From Pseudomonas sp. HS6 (GTDB taxonomy: Bacteria > Pseudomonadota > Gammaproteobacteria > Pseudomonadales > Pseudomonadaceae), in contig NZ_CP067412.1 of assembly GCF_023375815.1 (NCBI RefSeq), positions 1 to 64,000 on the forward strand: a stretch of 64,000 bases of DNA. The letters run 5' to 3'. Position numbers and translations under genes: made by a program. Below are positions 55,379 through 64,000 of the stretch, piece by piece; within the stretch, counting starts at the first letter, position 1; every line of letters begins with the position of its first letter. The notes below the pieces were generated by a model. That model saw nothing but the letters and a program-made list of their open reading frames with translations, ran no database searches and was not told the origin of the DNA.

Positions 55379-55795
55379 AGATGAGACCTCTGCGGGAATT
55401 GAAGAATCTGCGCTCGAAGGCCTGAGCTTAGCCACGGAACCGGGCGCAGGAGAAGTGCAATTTCTGCCAAATCCTCGACCGGCTTGTACAGCGACACAGT
55501 TTTTATCAAAGTTTTTTTAATCGACCGTTCGGTCAATAAACATCTCGAACGGTTCTTTCCCCTGCTAGGCGCCAGCCCACGTTTTCTCTGGGTTTCGGAT
55601 CCAATTCATCAAGGACATCTCTAGTCCGAGGCTTTGCTCGACGTGTCCACTCCTGTCCATTCCGGGCAGCGTCGAGTAAAAACTGGCCTTACCAAGATAC
55701 TGGCACTTTGATATACAGCCCGCCATCACCCGCCTCACAACAAGATCCTCGGACCACGAGGACGACCTCTCCCCCAACGCCCAAGGAGCACATTG
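55379..55795. other. Intergenic region between divergent aceK and the chemoreceptor gene
   Basis: The 417-bp gap has an AT-rich part at 55495-55550 with a TetR-type palindrome and then GC-rich sequence before the chemoreceptor start. The long minus-strand frame through it is a shadow of the chemoreceptor gene. Promoters of both genes must lie here. Confidence 0.55.
55519..55536. promoter_or_regulatory. TetR-type palindrome
   Basis: GACCGTTCGGTC (55523-55534) with flanking A/T extends to AATCGACCGTTCGGTCAA, an imperfect palindrome like operators of many TetR-family repressors. It lies 145 bp before the aceK start and about 260 bp before the chemoreceptor gene. No TetR gene is nearby. Confidence 0.4.
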
Positions 55796-57421
55796 ATGTC
55801 TATCCGGAATCTGCGCATAGGTTTGCGCGCCAGTTTGAGTTTTGCCGTTCTGGCCATCTTGCTGGTGGTGGTTGGTCTGTTCGGTCTGGGCCAGATGAAA
55901 ACCCTGCGCGAGAGCGCTGCGGTGATCGAAGAGTCGTGGATGCCCAGCATCGAAAGCATCCACGACGCGGCGGCAAACATCGCCAGCATCCGCCTTGAAT
56001 CCCTGCGCCTGATCACCAGCACCCAGGCTGCCGTTCGCGAACGAAGCAAAGGCATTCTCACGGCGCAGCGACAGGAATTGCTCAAGCGCCTCGACGACCA
56101 CAAAGCGCTGATCGCCAACGACCAGGAGCGGGCGATGCTGGAAGGTTTGGGCGCCGACACGGCCAAGTACGTGAGCATCCTCGACCAGATTTTCAAACAG
56201 ATCGATGCCGGGCAAAACGATCAGGCATACGCGCGCCTGACCAATGAACTGGCGCCTCAGGGCACGGTGCTCGACAAGACGCTGGAGCAAATGATCAGCC
56301 TCAATCAGCAAGGCGCGGATGCCGCCGCCAGGTCTGCGGCGGCGATGTACCAGCAGGCGCTGTGGATCGTCGCCACGATTATCGTCATCGCCCTGATCGC
56401 CACGTTGCTGCTGGCGTGGCTGCTGACCCGCAGCATCACCGCGCCGATCAATCAGGCGCTGAACGTGGCACGAAGGATTGCCTCCGGTGATCTCAGTGGT
56501 CGCATCGACAGCGAGGGCCGGGATGAAGCCGCGCAGTTGCTCACGGCGCTGGCCGAGATGCAGGGCAATCTGCGCTCGACCATTCGCGGCATCAGCGAGT
56601 CTGCCCAGCAACTGGCCTCCGCCGCCGAGGAAATGAGCTCGGTGATGGAACAGAGCACCCGCGGCCTGCAACAGCAGAACGACCAGATCGAACAGGCTGC
56701 CACCGCGGTTACCGAGATGAGCACGGCGGTGGATGAAGTGGCTGCCAACGCGGTGTCCAGTGCTGAAGCGTCCGAAGCCTCGAACGAGGACAGCAAGCAC
56801 GGGCACGTGCAGGTCAGCGAAACCATCAGTTCGATTCAGGAACTGGTCAGCGCGGTGCTCGGTGCGTCCGAACAGGCCGAGGGCCTTGCGAGCCAGGCCC
56901 AGGACATCAGCAAGGTGCTGGAGGTGATTCGCGGCATCGCCGGGCAGACCAACCTGCTTGCGCTCAACGCCGCCATTGAAGCGGCGCGGGCCGGTGAGGC
57001 CGGGCGTGGGTTTGCGGTGGTCGCCGATGAAGTCCGCTCGCTGGCTCAGCGCACGCAGAACTCCACCGAAGAAATCGAGCTGATGATCAGCAGCATCCAG
57101 CAAGGCACCGGCGCCACCGTCGGCGCCTTGCAAAGCAGCGCCGAGCAGGCCAGCCAGACCTTGCGCCGCGCCAACAGCGCCGGCCATGCACTGGAGAAAA
57201 TCACCGCGTCGATTTCGCAGATCAACCAGCGCAACCTGGTGATCGCCAGCGCCGCCGAGCAACAGGCGCTGGTGGCCCGGGAAGTCGATGAAAATCTGGT
57301 GACCATCCGCGACCTGTCGACCCAGACGGCCGCCGGCGCCACGCAGACCTCTGCCGCCAGTCAGGAACTTTCGCGCCTGGCCGTCGACCTGAACGGACTG
57401 GTGACGCGCTTCGTACTCTGA
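55796..57421 (+). CDS. Methyl-accepting chemotaxis protein
   Basis: The 541-residue chemoreceptor has membrane helix 1 (about residues 10-33), a periplasmic four-helix-bundle-type sensor domain (about 35-185), membrane helix 2 (about 188-210), a HAMP domain and a long cytoplasmic coiled coil with the signalling tip [19 protein letters not shown] near 382. It lacks a C-terminal CheR-binding pentapeptide. AAGGAG precedes ATG 55796; a TTG directly upstream is in frame but not preferred. The ligand cannot be read from sequence. Confidence 0.93.
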   Translation: MSIRNLRIGLRASLSFAVLAILLVVVGLFGLGQMKTLRESAAVIEESWMPSIESIHDAAANIASIRLESLRLITSTQAAVRERSKGILTAQRQELLKRLDDHKALIANDQERAMLEGLGADTAKYVSILDQIFKQIDAGQNDQAYARLTNELAPQGTVLDKTLEQMISLNQQGADAAARSAAAMYQQALWIVATIIVIALIATLLLAWLLTRSITAPINQALNVARRIASGDLSGRIDSEGRDEAAQLLTALAEMQGNLRSTIRGISESAQQLASAAEEMSSVMEQSTRGLQQQNDQIEQAATAVTEMSTAVDEVAANAVSSAEASEASNEDSKHGHVQVSETISSIQELVSAVLGASEQAEGLASQAQDISKVLEVIRGIAGQTNLLALNAAIEAARAGEAGRGFAVVADEVRSLAQRTQNSTEEIELMISSIQQGTGATVGALQSSAEQASQTLRRANSAGHALEKITASISQINQRNLVIASAAEQQALVAREVDENLVTIRDLSTQTAAGATQTSAASQELSRLAVDLNGLVTRFVL

Positions 57422-57505
57422 AGAAGAAATAAAATGCCCGTTTAGCGGTTGCCATCGTCAGGGCGCTCGGCAACACTCTCGTCCCCATCAAGGAAGGAGT
57501 TGCCC

Positions 57506-58414
57506 GTGAGCCCTGTCGATATTTTCCGCATGTTGTCGCTGGCTGCGATCTGGGGTGCGAGCTTCCTGTTCATGCGCATCATCGCCCCCACGATTGGCAC
57601 CGTTCCTACCGGATTTTTCCGGGTCTCGATCGCGACGGTCGGTTTGCTGGTGATCCTCGGTCTGATGCGCATCAGCTGGGATTTCAAAGGCAAACTCAAG
57701 ACCGTGATGATGCTCGGCGTCATCAACTCCGGCGTTCCGGCCACCCTGTATTCCGTTGCAGCGCAGGTGCTGCCAGCCGGGTACTCCGCAATCTTCAATG
57801 CCACCACGCCGCTGATGGGCGTGTTGATCGGCGGGTTGTTCTTCAGTGAAAGACTCACCCTGGCCAAGCTTGGCGGCGTATTCCTCGGCCTGCTCGGTGT
57901 GGGCGTGCTGACCCGCGCAGGCCCGGTCGCGTTCGACCTGCCATTGTTGATGGGCGCTGTTGCCTGCCTGCTCGCAACGACCTGCTACGGCTTCGCCGGT
58001 TTCCTCGCCCGGCGCTGGCTGGATCAGGCCGGCGGACTCGACAGCCGTCTTTCGGCGTTGGGCAGCATGCTTGGCGCTACCCTGTTCCTGCTGCCACTGT
58101 TCGGCTACAGCGTCATCACCCAACCGCCGGTAAGCTGGGGCGGCTGGAATGTCTGGCTGTCGCTGCTGGGCCTGGGTCTGGGCTGCACCGCGTTCGCGTA
58201 CATCATTTACTTCCGTCTGCTGAGCTCCATCGGGCCTGTGAAATCGATGACCGTGACGTTCATGATCCCGCCGTTTGGCGTGCTGTGGGGCGCACTGTTT
58301 CTGGATGAACCGCTGTCGATGGCCCACGTGTATGGCGGGGTGTTGATCGCGATTGCGCTGTGGCTGGTGTTGAAGCCGGCAGCGGTGAAACCGGTAGAAG
58401 TCGCGACTCGCTGA
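57506..58414 (+). CDS. EamA-family exporter
   Basis: The 302-residue protein has ten membrane helices in two EamA repeats. The start is GTG 57506, with AAGGAGTTGCCC before it; the frame to 57449 lacks such a signal. It begins AAIWGASFLFMRIIAP and has a conserved INSGVPATLYSVAAQ near residue 78. Substrate unknown. It follows the chemoreceptor by 84 bp and ends before a two-sided terminator shared with the convergent EamA gene. Confidence 0.87.
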   Translation: MSPVDIFRMLSLAAIWGASFLFMRIIAPTIGTVPTGFFRVSIATVGLLVILGLMRISWDFKGKLKTVMMLGVINSGVPATLYSVAAQVLPAGYSAIFNATTPLMGVLIGGLFFSERLTLAKLGGVFLGLLGVGVLTRAGPVAFDLPLLMGAVACLLATTCYGFAGFLARRWLDQAGGLDSRLSALGSMLGATLFLLPLFGYSVITQPPVSWGGWNVWLSLLGLGLGCTAFAYIIYFRLLSSIGPVKSMTVTFMIPPFGVLWGALFLDEPLSMAHVYGGVLIAIALWLVLKPAAVKPVEVATR

Positions 58415-58427
58415 TTCGCAGATGCAC

Positions 58428-58460
58428 AAAGGCCCGGAAGTTTCCTCCCGGGCCTTTTTT
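58428..58460. terminator. Intrinsic terminator between convergent EamA genes
   Basis: AAAGGCCCGG and CCGGGCCTTT form a stem with a short loop followed by T residues; the A-rich left side allows it to work in both directions. Confidence 0.92.
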
Positions 58461-58471
58461 ATGCGCGTTTC

Positions 58472-59335
58472 TTACGCCGATTTACGGAAAACGAATACCA
58501 GACCGACGATGATCAACAGCATCCCCAACACGCTCAACGCCGCCAGGCGGTTGCCGAAGATCAGGTAGTCCATCACCGCCGTCACGGCCGGCACCAGGTA
58601 GAAAAGGCTGGTGACATTCACCAGATTGCCCCGGGCGATCAGTCGGTACAGCAGCAAGGTTGCCAGCACGGAAACCACCAGCCCCATCCACAACACTGGC
58701 ACGATGAAACCGGCACTGTGCTCGAAATGGAAAGGCTGGAACGGTACGAAGATCCCGCACAGCAACAGCCCCGCCAGATACTGCACCGGCAGCGTGCCGA
58801 GGGGATTGTCGGTGATGCGTTTCTGCATGATCGAGCCGAGCGTCATGCTCGCCAGCGCCAACAGACCGAACAGCATTCCCGCCAAAGACATCCCGGCCAG
58901 ACCAATACCCTGGTAGACCACCATGATCAACCCGGCCAATCCCAGCGCCAGGCCGAAAATGCGGCTCGCCGAGCGCTGGCGCTCCATGATCACCACCGTG
59001 AGGATCGGTTGCACGCCCATGATGGTGGCCATCACGCCGGGGGTGACCTTCAGGTCCAGCGCCAGCAGATAGAAGATCTGATAAGCCCCCAACAGCACCA
59101 CCCCGGTGGCCATCGCATACAGCATCGGCTTGCCGCCCTTGGGCAGTTTCAGCTTGAGCAACGGCACCAGCAGCACCAGCCCGCACAGAGCGATCACAAA
59201 ACGGATCAGCAGAAAGGCAAAGGGCGAAGCGTGGGCCAGCCCCCACTTGGAGAAAATCGCCCCGCTGCTCCACAGCAGAACGAACAGGCTCGTGGACGCC
59301 GCCGCGAGCGCGGACTTTTTCGAAAGGACAAACAT
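58472..59335 (-). CDS. EamA-family exporter
   Basis: The 287-residue protein has ten membrane helices with the EamA start LLWSSGAIFSKWGLAH near residue 22 and FYLVPAVTAVMDYLIFG near 245. I use ATG 59335 with AGGTGG upstream; a GTG three codons earlier is in frame. It is convergent with the previous EamA gene. Its 5' region (59336-59680) is long and holds a Pro-rich small open frame and several small stems, so control by the leader is possible. Confidence 0.87.
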   Translation of the reverse strand: MFVLSKKSALAAASTSLFVLLWSSGAIFSKWGLAHASPFAFLLIRFVIALCGLVLLVPLLKLKLPKGGKPMLYAMATGVVLLGAYQIFYLLALDLKVTPGVMATIMGVQPILTVVIMERQRSASRIFGLALGLAGLIMVVYQGIGLAGMSLAGMLFGLLALASMTLGSIMQKRITDNPLGTLPVQYLAGLLLCGIFVPFQPFHFEHSAGFIVPVLWMGLVVSVLATLLLYRLIARGNLVNVTSLFYLVPAVTAVMDYLIFGNRLAALSVLGMLLIIVGLVFVFRKSA

Positions 59336-59432
59336 GAATACCACCTGTAGTCAGGCAAATAGCCAACTCAGCCGAGGCTGAAATTCAGTAGGTTTTTTTC
59401 AGGCGGGCACAGGGGTCAGCAGAAAACGCTGA

Positions 59433-59597
59433 TCAGCCCGAAACGCCAACGCCCGGCGGTGATACGACTGCGCACACCGGCGTGCTACTGACAGGTGGGG
59501 GGTAATGGCTGATCTGCACAGGCTGCTGATTCCCGCACGGCACGACGCCAGCGTTGACCGCTGAATCGACTACCGCGTTGATGAGAGATGCAGGCAT
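59433..59597 (-). CDS. Pro-rich small open frame in the leader of an EamA gene
   Basis: The 54-codon frame begins MPASLINAVVDSAVNAGVVP and continues with PPPVSSTPVCAVVSPPG. It has no clear Shine-Dalgarno. I recall similar short Pro-rich frames in other Pseudomonas genomes but cannot check. It may be a leader peptide, or the DNA may be a conserved structured RNA that happens to be open. I list it with low confidence. Confidence 0.3.
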   Translation of the reverse strand: MPASLINAVVDSAVNAGVVPCGNQQPVQISHYPPPVSSTPVCAVVSPPGVGVSG

Positions 59598-59770
59598 TGG
59601 GCTGATCTTTTTTGAAGGGTTGAAAGGTGAGCCGTCGAACTCACGAGCGCCGACTATAACCAGCCCTCGACATGGATTGCAACGACTTGGGCAAAGGGCC
59701 TCTAGCGACGGATGGACTAGAGCTGAATAGGCTGATTAGCAACGGCTACATCCACTACGAGGGCGGGCTC

Positions 59771-59929
59771 ATGCGCAAATCCGTGAAAAAATCCCCCACT
59801 AAGAAAAGATCAATCAAAACGGATGAAAAGCTTACCTCGTCCGAACTATCAACCAATCAGCAGCGCTTTCTTCAGCTACTGATGACAGGCATCGAAGACG
59901 AGCCCGACGTTCTCGCTGGACGGCGTTGA
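59771..59929 (+). CDS. Small basic protein, unknown function
   Basis: The 52-residue frame (MRKSVKKSPTKKRSIKTDEK start) follows a plausible Shine-Dalgarno (GAGGGCGGG) and ends just before a strong terminator. The N-terminus is Lys-rich; the end QQRFLQLLMTGIEDEPDVLAG could form a helix. I recognise no family. A longer frame from 59672 is open but less likely. Confidence 0.45.
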   Translation: MRKSVKKSPTKKRSIKTDEKLTSSELSTNQQRFLQLLMTGIEDEPDVLAGRR

Positions 59930-59938
59930 CTCGCAGAC

Positions 59939-59970
59939 AAAAAAAACCGCTCACAAGGAGCGGTTTTTTA
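59939..59970. terminator. Bidirectional intrinsic terminator
   Basis: AAACCGCTC and GAGCGGTTT, with A8 on the left and T6 on the right, form a terminator that serves the small gene and lpxO from both sides. Confidence 0.92.
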
Positions 59971-59987
59971 CGCGTCTGCATCCAGCC

Positions 59988-60926
59988 TCAACCAAACAGC
60001 CAATACCCCAGCAACGTCAACACCACCACCGCCAACACCGGCCGCATCACGCGGTAGGCCTTTGGATTGCGGCGCTTCCACTGTTTGACCTTACCGCTGA
60101 ACTTGTCACTGAAATTCTTGCTCCAGGCGTAAGCCTGGTTGATCCCGCCAACGCGTTCATCGTCGAGGTTCTGCGGTGCGGTGGCGCGGCCCAGCCAGGC
60201 GCTGATGAAACGGTTGATGCGGGTCATGACGCGGTTGCTCAGCGGACGCTCGATGTCGCAGAACAGGATGACGCGGGTCTTCTCGGTTTCATTCTTGACC
60301 CAGTGCACGTAGGTCTCGTCAAACATCACGTCTTCACCGTCGCGCCAGGCGTAGACCTGACCATCGACAAAGATCCGGCAATCGTCGGAGTTCGGCGTCG
60401 ACAGGCCCAAGTGATAGCGCAGGGAACCGGCGAACGGATCGCGGTGCGGGTTCAAATGGCTGCCGCCCGGCAACAGCGCGAACATCGCACCCTTGACGTT
60501 GGGGATGGCACTGACCAGCGCCACGGTTTTCGGGCACAGGGTTTCGGCAGAAGGCAGCGGTTTGTCGTACCACTTGAGATAGAAACGCTTCCAGCCCTTC
60601 TTGAAGAACGAGCCGAAACCGGCGTCGTTGTTCTTCTCGGCGGCGCGGATGTAGCCCTCGTCGAACAGATGCATCGCTTCGTCGCGGATGGTTTCCCAGT
60701 TGTCGCGCAACACATCCAGCTCCGGGAATTTGCTGCGATCCAGATAGGGCTTGGACGGCACGCCGGAAAACAGGTACATCAAAGCGTTGTACGGAGCGAA
60801 CAGCGCCGAATGGTTGACGAACTGACGCAGCACCGGCAAACGCGCCTTGCCGCGCAAATGCACGTAGAGGATGCTGCCCACAAACAGCAGCAACACCGAC
60901 ACCTTGGCGGCTAACGAAAAGGTCAT
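59988..60926 (-). CDS. lpxO: Lipid A 2-hydroxylase LpxO (Asp/Asn hydroxylase family)
   Basis: The 312-residue protein has an N-terminal membrane helix (about residues 7-22) and an iron/2-oxoglutarate hydroxylase core with GGSHLNPHRDPFAGSLRYHLG near residue 148 and MFDETYVHWVKNET near 195, holding the metal-binding His residues. A second membrane helix ends the protein. It would 2-hydroxylate lipid A acyl chains. ATG 60926 has AAGGAG with a 6-nt spacer. Confidence 0.9.
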   Translation of the reverse strand: MTFSLAAKVSVLLLFVGSILYVHLRGKARLPVLRQFVNHSALFAPYNALMYLFSGVPSKPYLDRSKFPELDVLRDNWETIRDEAMHLFDEGYIRAAEKNNDAGFGSFFKKGWKRFYLKWYDKPLPSAETLCPKTVALVSAIPNVKGAMFALLPGGSHLNPHRDPFAGSLRYHLGLSTPNSDDCRIFVDGQVYAWRDGEDVMFDETYVHWVKNETEKTRVILFCDIERPLSNRVMTRINRFISAWLGRATAPQNLDDERVGGINQAYAWSKNFSDKFSGKVKQWKRRNPKAYRVMRPVLAVVVLTLLGYWLFG

Positions 60927-61113
60927 CAACAACTCCTTGAAATAAGACAACGCCACGCAATGCCATTTACCCGACATGGCGGCCGGCCATGATAAACACT
61001 ACCGGCTCCGGGAAAAACCCGCCCGCCCCAAGATTCAGTGTTAAGAATTGCGCAACAAAGCATTAATTAACATAACGATCCTGAACCCTGGCTGACCTGA
61101 ATCAACGGGACGC

Positions 61114-62088
61114 TTACTGCTGGTTTTCCTGATCGGTAAACAGATCGCTGAACAGCATGCTCGACAGATAACGCTCACCGGAGTCCGGCAGCACCACCAC
61201 GATGGTCTTGCCCTGCATTTCCGGAGTTTCCGCCAAGCGCACAGCAACAGCCATCGCCGCACCGCAGGAAATGCCGCACAAGATCCCTTCTTCCTGCATC
61301 AGGCGCAAAGCCATAGCCTTGGACTCTTCATCAGTCACACGCTCGACCCGGTCGACCATCGACAGATCAAGGTTTTTCGGCACGAAACCGGCGCCAATGC
61401 CCTGAATCTTGTGCGGGCTCGGCTTGATCTCTTCGCCAGCCAGCGCCTGAGTGATCACCGGCGAAGACACTGGCTCCACCGCCACCGAGATAATCGGTTT
61501 GCCCGCCGTATTCTTGATATACCGCGACACACCGGTGATGGTTCCGCCGGTGCCGACGCCCGCCACCAGTACATCGATCGCACCGTCGGTGTCGTTCCAG
61601 ATTTCCGGACCGGTGGTTTTTTCGTGAATGGCCGGGTTGGCCGGGTTGTCGAACTGGGCCGGCATAAAGTATTTGCCCGCATCACTGGCCACGATCTCGG
61701 CAGCCTTCTCGATGGCGCCTTTCATGCCTTTGGCAGGCTCGGTCAGCACCAGCTCGGCACCCAGCGCCTTGAGCACCTTGCGCCGCTCGATGCTCATCGA
61801 AGCCGGCATGGTCAGCATCAATTTATAACCGCGAGCGGCCGCGACGAAGGCCAGGCCGATACCGGTATTGCCCGAGGTCGGCTCGACGATGGTCATGCCT
61901 GGCTTGAGTTTGCCGCTGCTTTCGGCGTCCCAGATCATGTTCGCGCCGATCCGGCACTTGACCGAGTAGCCCGGGTTGCGACCTTCGATCTTGGCCAGGA
62001 TGGTCACGCCACGAGGCGCAATGCGGTTGATCTGCACCAGCGGCGTATTACCGATGGAATGGGCGTTGTCAGCAAAAATACGGCTCAT
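61114..62088 (-). CDS. cysK: Cysteine synthase A
   Basis: The 324-residue PLP enzyme has the active-site Lys in [11 protein letters not shown] near residue 44, the substrate loop PTSGNTGIG near 70 and the PLP phosphate loop [14 protein letters not shown] near 180. It makes cysteine from O-acetylserine and sulfide. ATG 62088 follows AAGGA with a 7-nt spacer; the long frame upstream is an antisense shadow of the DUF748 gene. Confidence 0.95.
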   Translation of the reverse strand: MSRIFADNAHSIGNTPLVQINRIAPRGVTILAKIEGRNPGYSVKCRIGANMIWDAESSGKLKPGMTIVEPTSGNTGIGLAFVAAARGYKLMLTMPASMSIERRKVLKALGAELVLTEPAKGMKGAIEKAAEIVASDAGKYFMPAQFDNPANPAIHEKTTGPEIWNDTDGAIDVLVAGVGTGGTITGVSRYIKNTAGKPIISVAVEPVSSPVITQALAGEEIKPSPHKIQGIGAGFVPKNLDLSMVDRVERVTDEESKAMALRLMQEEGILCGISCGAAMAVAVRLAETPEMQGKTIVVVLPDSGERYLSSMLFSDLFTDQENQQ

Positions 62089-62217
62089 GGCTGGGTCCTT
62101 ATGCAGCGTTGAATTCAGCTCTCCAAGGTAAGCCTGTTGTTCCTGCCAGTCCAGTCGGGTCGAACGTCTGCAACCGCCGGCAGTCAATCGCTGTACACCC
62201 GTTCGGGAATTGCCGCC

Positions 62218-63294
62218 ATGAAGCGTCGCTACCATTGGCTGTTGTGGACCCTCGCCATTGTCGTTGTACTGCTGGTCGCCCTGCACATCGCCCTGCCCTA
62301 CCTTGTGCGCGACTATCTGAATGACAAGCTGGCCAACATGGGCGACTACCGCGGGCAGGTCACCGACGTCGATCTGGCGCTGTGGCGCGGTGCGTACAAG
62401 ATCAACGGCCTGAAGATCGTCAAGGTCGACGGCAAGGTGCCGGTGCCGTTCGTCAACGCGCCGTTGATCGACCTGTCTGTGAGCTGGCACTCGCTGTGGT
62501 ACGACCATGCGGTGGTAGCACAAGTTAAGTTTCTCAAACCCGAAATCAACTTCGTCGATGGTGGCGCCAACAAACAGAACTCCCAGACCGGTAAAGGCAC
62601 CGACTGGCGCGCTCAGCTGGGCAAGCTGCTGCCGATCACCCTCGACGAAGTGCAGATCCACGATGGCCGCATCAGCTTCCGCAACTTCAATTCCAAGCCG
62701 CCCGTGAACATGAACGCCACCAATGTCGAGGCGAGCATTTATAACCTGACCAACGTGGTCGACACCAAGGGCAAGCGTGATGCCCGATTCGAAGGTAAAG
62801 CTCTGCTGCTCGGTCAGGCGCCACTGGAAACCTCCGCCACCTTCGACCCACTGAGCAACTTCGAAGACTTCGAGTTCCGCCTGCGCGCCCGCGACCTCGA
62901 ACTCAAGCGCATGAACGACTTCGCCTCGGCCTACGGCAAATTCGACTTCAATGCCGGCCACGGCGACGTGGTCATCGAGGCTCAGGCCAAAAAAGCCCAG
63001 CTCACGGGCTACATCAAGCCGTTGCTGCGGGATGTCGAAGTGTTCAACTGGCAACAGGACGTGGAAAACAAGAACAAAAGCATCTTCCGCTCAGTCTGGG
63101 AGGCACTGGTTGGCGGCACTGAAACCGTGCTGAAAAACCAGGCGAAAAACCAGTTCGCGACCAAGGTCGAACTCAGCGGCAGCGTCCATCAGCAAGATAT
63201 CAGCGCGTTCGAAGCGTTTTTGCAGATTTTGCGCAATGGCTTCATCCAAGCATTCAATGCCCGGTATGAGCGGCCGAAGCCGGATGCAGGCTAG
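62218..63294 (+). CDS. DUF748-family (AsmA-like) envelope protein
   Basis: The 358-residue protein has an N-terminal membrane helix (about residues 6-30) and then a long periplasmic beta-rich domain with [19 protein letters not shown] near 145, as in DUF748 proteins related to the AsmA/TamB lipid-transport group. ATG 62218 has only a weak Shine-Dalgarno; the frame upstream is not protein-like. Its last 41 nt overlap the convergent DUF2442 gene. Confidence 0.85.
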   Translation: MKRRYHWLLWTLAIVVVLLVALHIALPYLVRDYLNDKLANMGDYRGQVTDVDLALWRGAYKINGLKIVKVDGKVPVPFVNAPLIDLSVSWHSLWYDHAVVAQVKFLKPEINFVDGGANKQNSQTGKGTDWRAQLGKLLPITLDEVQIHDGRISFRNFNSKPPVNMNATNVEASIYNLTNVVDTKGKRDARFEGKALLLGQAPLETSATFDPLSNFEDFEFRLRARDLELKRMNDFASAYGKFDFNAGHGDVVIEAQAKKAQLTGYIKPLLRDVEVFNWQQDVENKNKSIFRSVWEALVGGTETVLKNQAKNQFATKVELSGSVHQQDISAFEAFLQILRNGFIQAFNARYERPKPDAG

Positions 63295-63556
63295 CGCACT
63301 GCGCGAGCGCATCCAGATACAAGGTATCGGCGCCGATCTGAATATCCGGATCCAGCCATTCCACGGTCCAACCCTCATTTCCGAGGCTTGCTGCGCAGAA
63401 CACCTTTGGATCAAGTAAGGGCTTGAGGCCCGGATACCTTTGAAGATCTTGGCTCAAATCGACACGCAACTGCTGGCCATCAACAAAGGTCAGCGCCAGA
63501 CAAAAATCTTCCGAATGTTGTACAGACGATAAACGAGGGCGTTTCCTGGGCAGCAT
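63254..63556 (-). CDS. DUF2442-family protein
   Basis: The 100-residue protein has the DUF2442 pattern: LALTFVDGQQLRVDLSQ, PLLDPKVFCAA and VEWLDPDIQIGADTLY. This family often accompanies DUF4160 or small toxin-like genes; no such partner is next to it here. It overlaps the end of the DUF748 gene on the opposite strand. Function unknown. Confidence 0.82.
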   Translation of the reverse strand: MLPRKRPRLSSVQHSEDFCLALTFVDGQQLRVDLSQDLQRYPGLKPLLDPKVFCAASLGNEGWTVEWLDPDIQIGADTLYLDALAQCASLHPASAAHTGH

Positions 63557-63684
63557 CGGTTCAGATCCTCTATCAGAGAGGTTCAGCAGGCTACTTCCAA
63601 ACCGATGATCGCTGAATGCTGGCTTTGCGCCGAAACTGAGTCAACATGTGACGCCCCATTCAGAGACTGAATAAGCCGTCTGCG

Positions 63685-63714
63685 TTCACAGTCGACCGGG
63701 CCGCGCGTTATAGT
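63685..63714 (+). promoter_or_regulatory. Possible sigma-70 promoter of the MoxR gene
   Basis: TTCACA (63685-63690) and TATAGT (63709-63714) are 18 bp apart and lie 70 bp before the MoxR start codon. Only the -10 box is a good match. Confidence 0.35.
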
Positions 63715-63781
63715 CGGGCATCCGATTATTTCGCCCCCGCCCTGCCCGTTCAGGTCGGCGTTACCGTTCGAGGATTAGCAG

Positions 63782-64000
63782 ATGAAGTTCGAAGGCACCC
63801 AGGCCTACGTCGCCACCGATGACCTGAAGCTCGCGGTCAACGCCGCCATCACCCTGGAGCGGCCGCTGCTGGTCAAGGGCGAACCGGGCACCGGCAAGAC
63901 CATGCTCGCCGAGCAACTGGCCGAATCGTTCGGCGCCAAGCTGATCACCTGGCACATCAAGTCCACCACCAAGGCCCATCAGGGCCTGTACGAGTACGAT
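63782..64000 (+). CDS. MoxR-family AAA+ ATPase, N-terminal part (runs off window)
   Basis: The first 73 residues are visible. The P-loop reads GEPGTGKTMLAEQ near residue 33 and the frame has the family start MKFEGTQAYVATDDLKLAVN. MoxR ATPases act as chaperones for metalloprotein or envelope complexes, usually with a von Willebrand-type partner downstream. The ATG follows GAGGA. The rest lies beyond position 64000. Confidence 0.92.
   Translation, partial: MKFEGTQAYVATDDLKLAVNAAITLERPLLVKGEPGTGKTMLAEQLAESFGAKLITWHIKSTTKAHQGLYEYD

Noticed and set aside
55681..55712. FliA-type promoter before the chemoreceptor gene
   Set aside because: A TAAA element is present near 55676 but no GCCGATAA-like -10 follows at the right distance.
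62089..63054. Upstream extension of the cysteine synthase frame to 63054
   Set aside because: The extra 322 residues are antisense to the DUF748 gene; cysK of the expected 324 residues starts at 62088.

Overview
The window is high-GC DNA that looks like the chromosome of a Pseudomonas of the P. fluorescens group. The evidence is the lap adhesin/type I secretion cluster, a guanidinobutyrase cluster in what I recall as the P. aeruginosa order PA1422 to PA1414, several inverted REP doublets of the Pseudomonas type (GTGGGAGC...GCTCCCAC), an S-type pyocin locus, and familiar housekeeping genes (hrpA, aceK, lpxO, cysK). I see no tRNA, rRNA, insertion sequence, prophage or CRISPR array.

Layout. 1-7487: the N-terminal part of a giant LapA-type adhesin on the minus strand, divergent from its secretion system lapE-lapB-lapC. 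7648-15404: tapT and a gbuR-type regulator divergent from gbuA, an NTF2-like gene, two transporters, a metallo-hydrolase, a degenerate carrier protein and a PA1414-like small gene with a possible Anr site. 15541-25755: LysR/MFS pair, an EamA exporter preceded by a probable leader-peptide attenuator, CvfB, envelope proteins, DUF899, and a papain-like protease gene paired with an unknown gene. 25819-30482: DEAD-box helicase, MscS-type channel, YcaC-like hydrolase and its LysR. 30445-34950: a colicin-like bacteriocin locus on the minus strand. 35023-47473: exporters, azoR, LysR-hydrolase-PPIase operon, ABC exporter, aqpZ, FemAB-like protein, porin, ECF sigma with anti-sigma, and a KAS III enzyme. 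47804-55378: hrpA and aceK flank an AT-richer two-gene ATPase/DUF4276 module. 55796-64000: chemoreceptor, two EamA exporters, lpxO, cysK, DUF748, DUF2442 and the start of a MoxR ATPase.

The main linked systems are three. LapA is exported by LapB-LapC-LapE and carries a LapG-type TAAG cleavage motif. The gbu cluster would import and hydrolyse guanidino compounds. The pyocin locus encodes a killer protein with one intact HNH DNase and one upstream pseudo-DNase copy, a normal immunity protein, and a second immunity domain fused to a pyocin-body-like protein. The pyocin reading frame is broken from its best start site by a run of five G residues.

The observations most worth a second look are the pyocin locus (pseudo-nuclease, fused immunity protein, frameshift), the EamA leader/attenuator at 18597-18767, the ATPase/DUF4276 pair in the hrpA-aceK gap, and the protease pair with two palindromic operator-like sites upstream. 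All functions are inferred from reading the sequence; no search was run.
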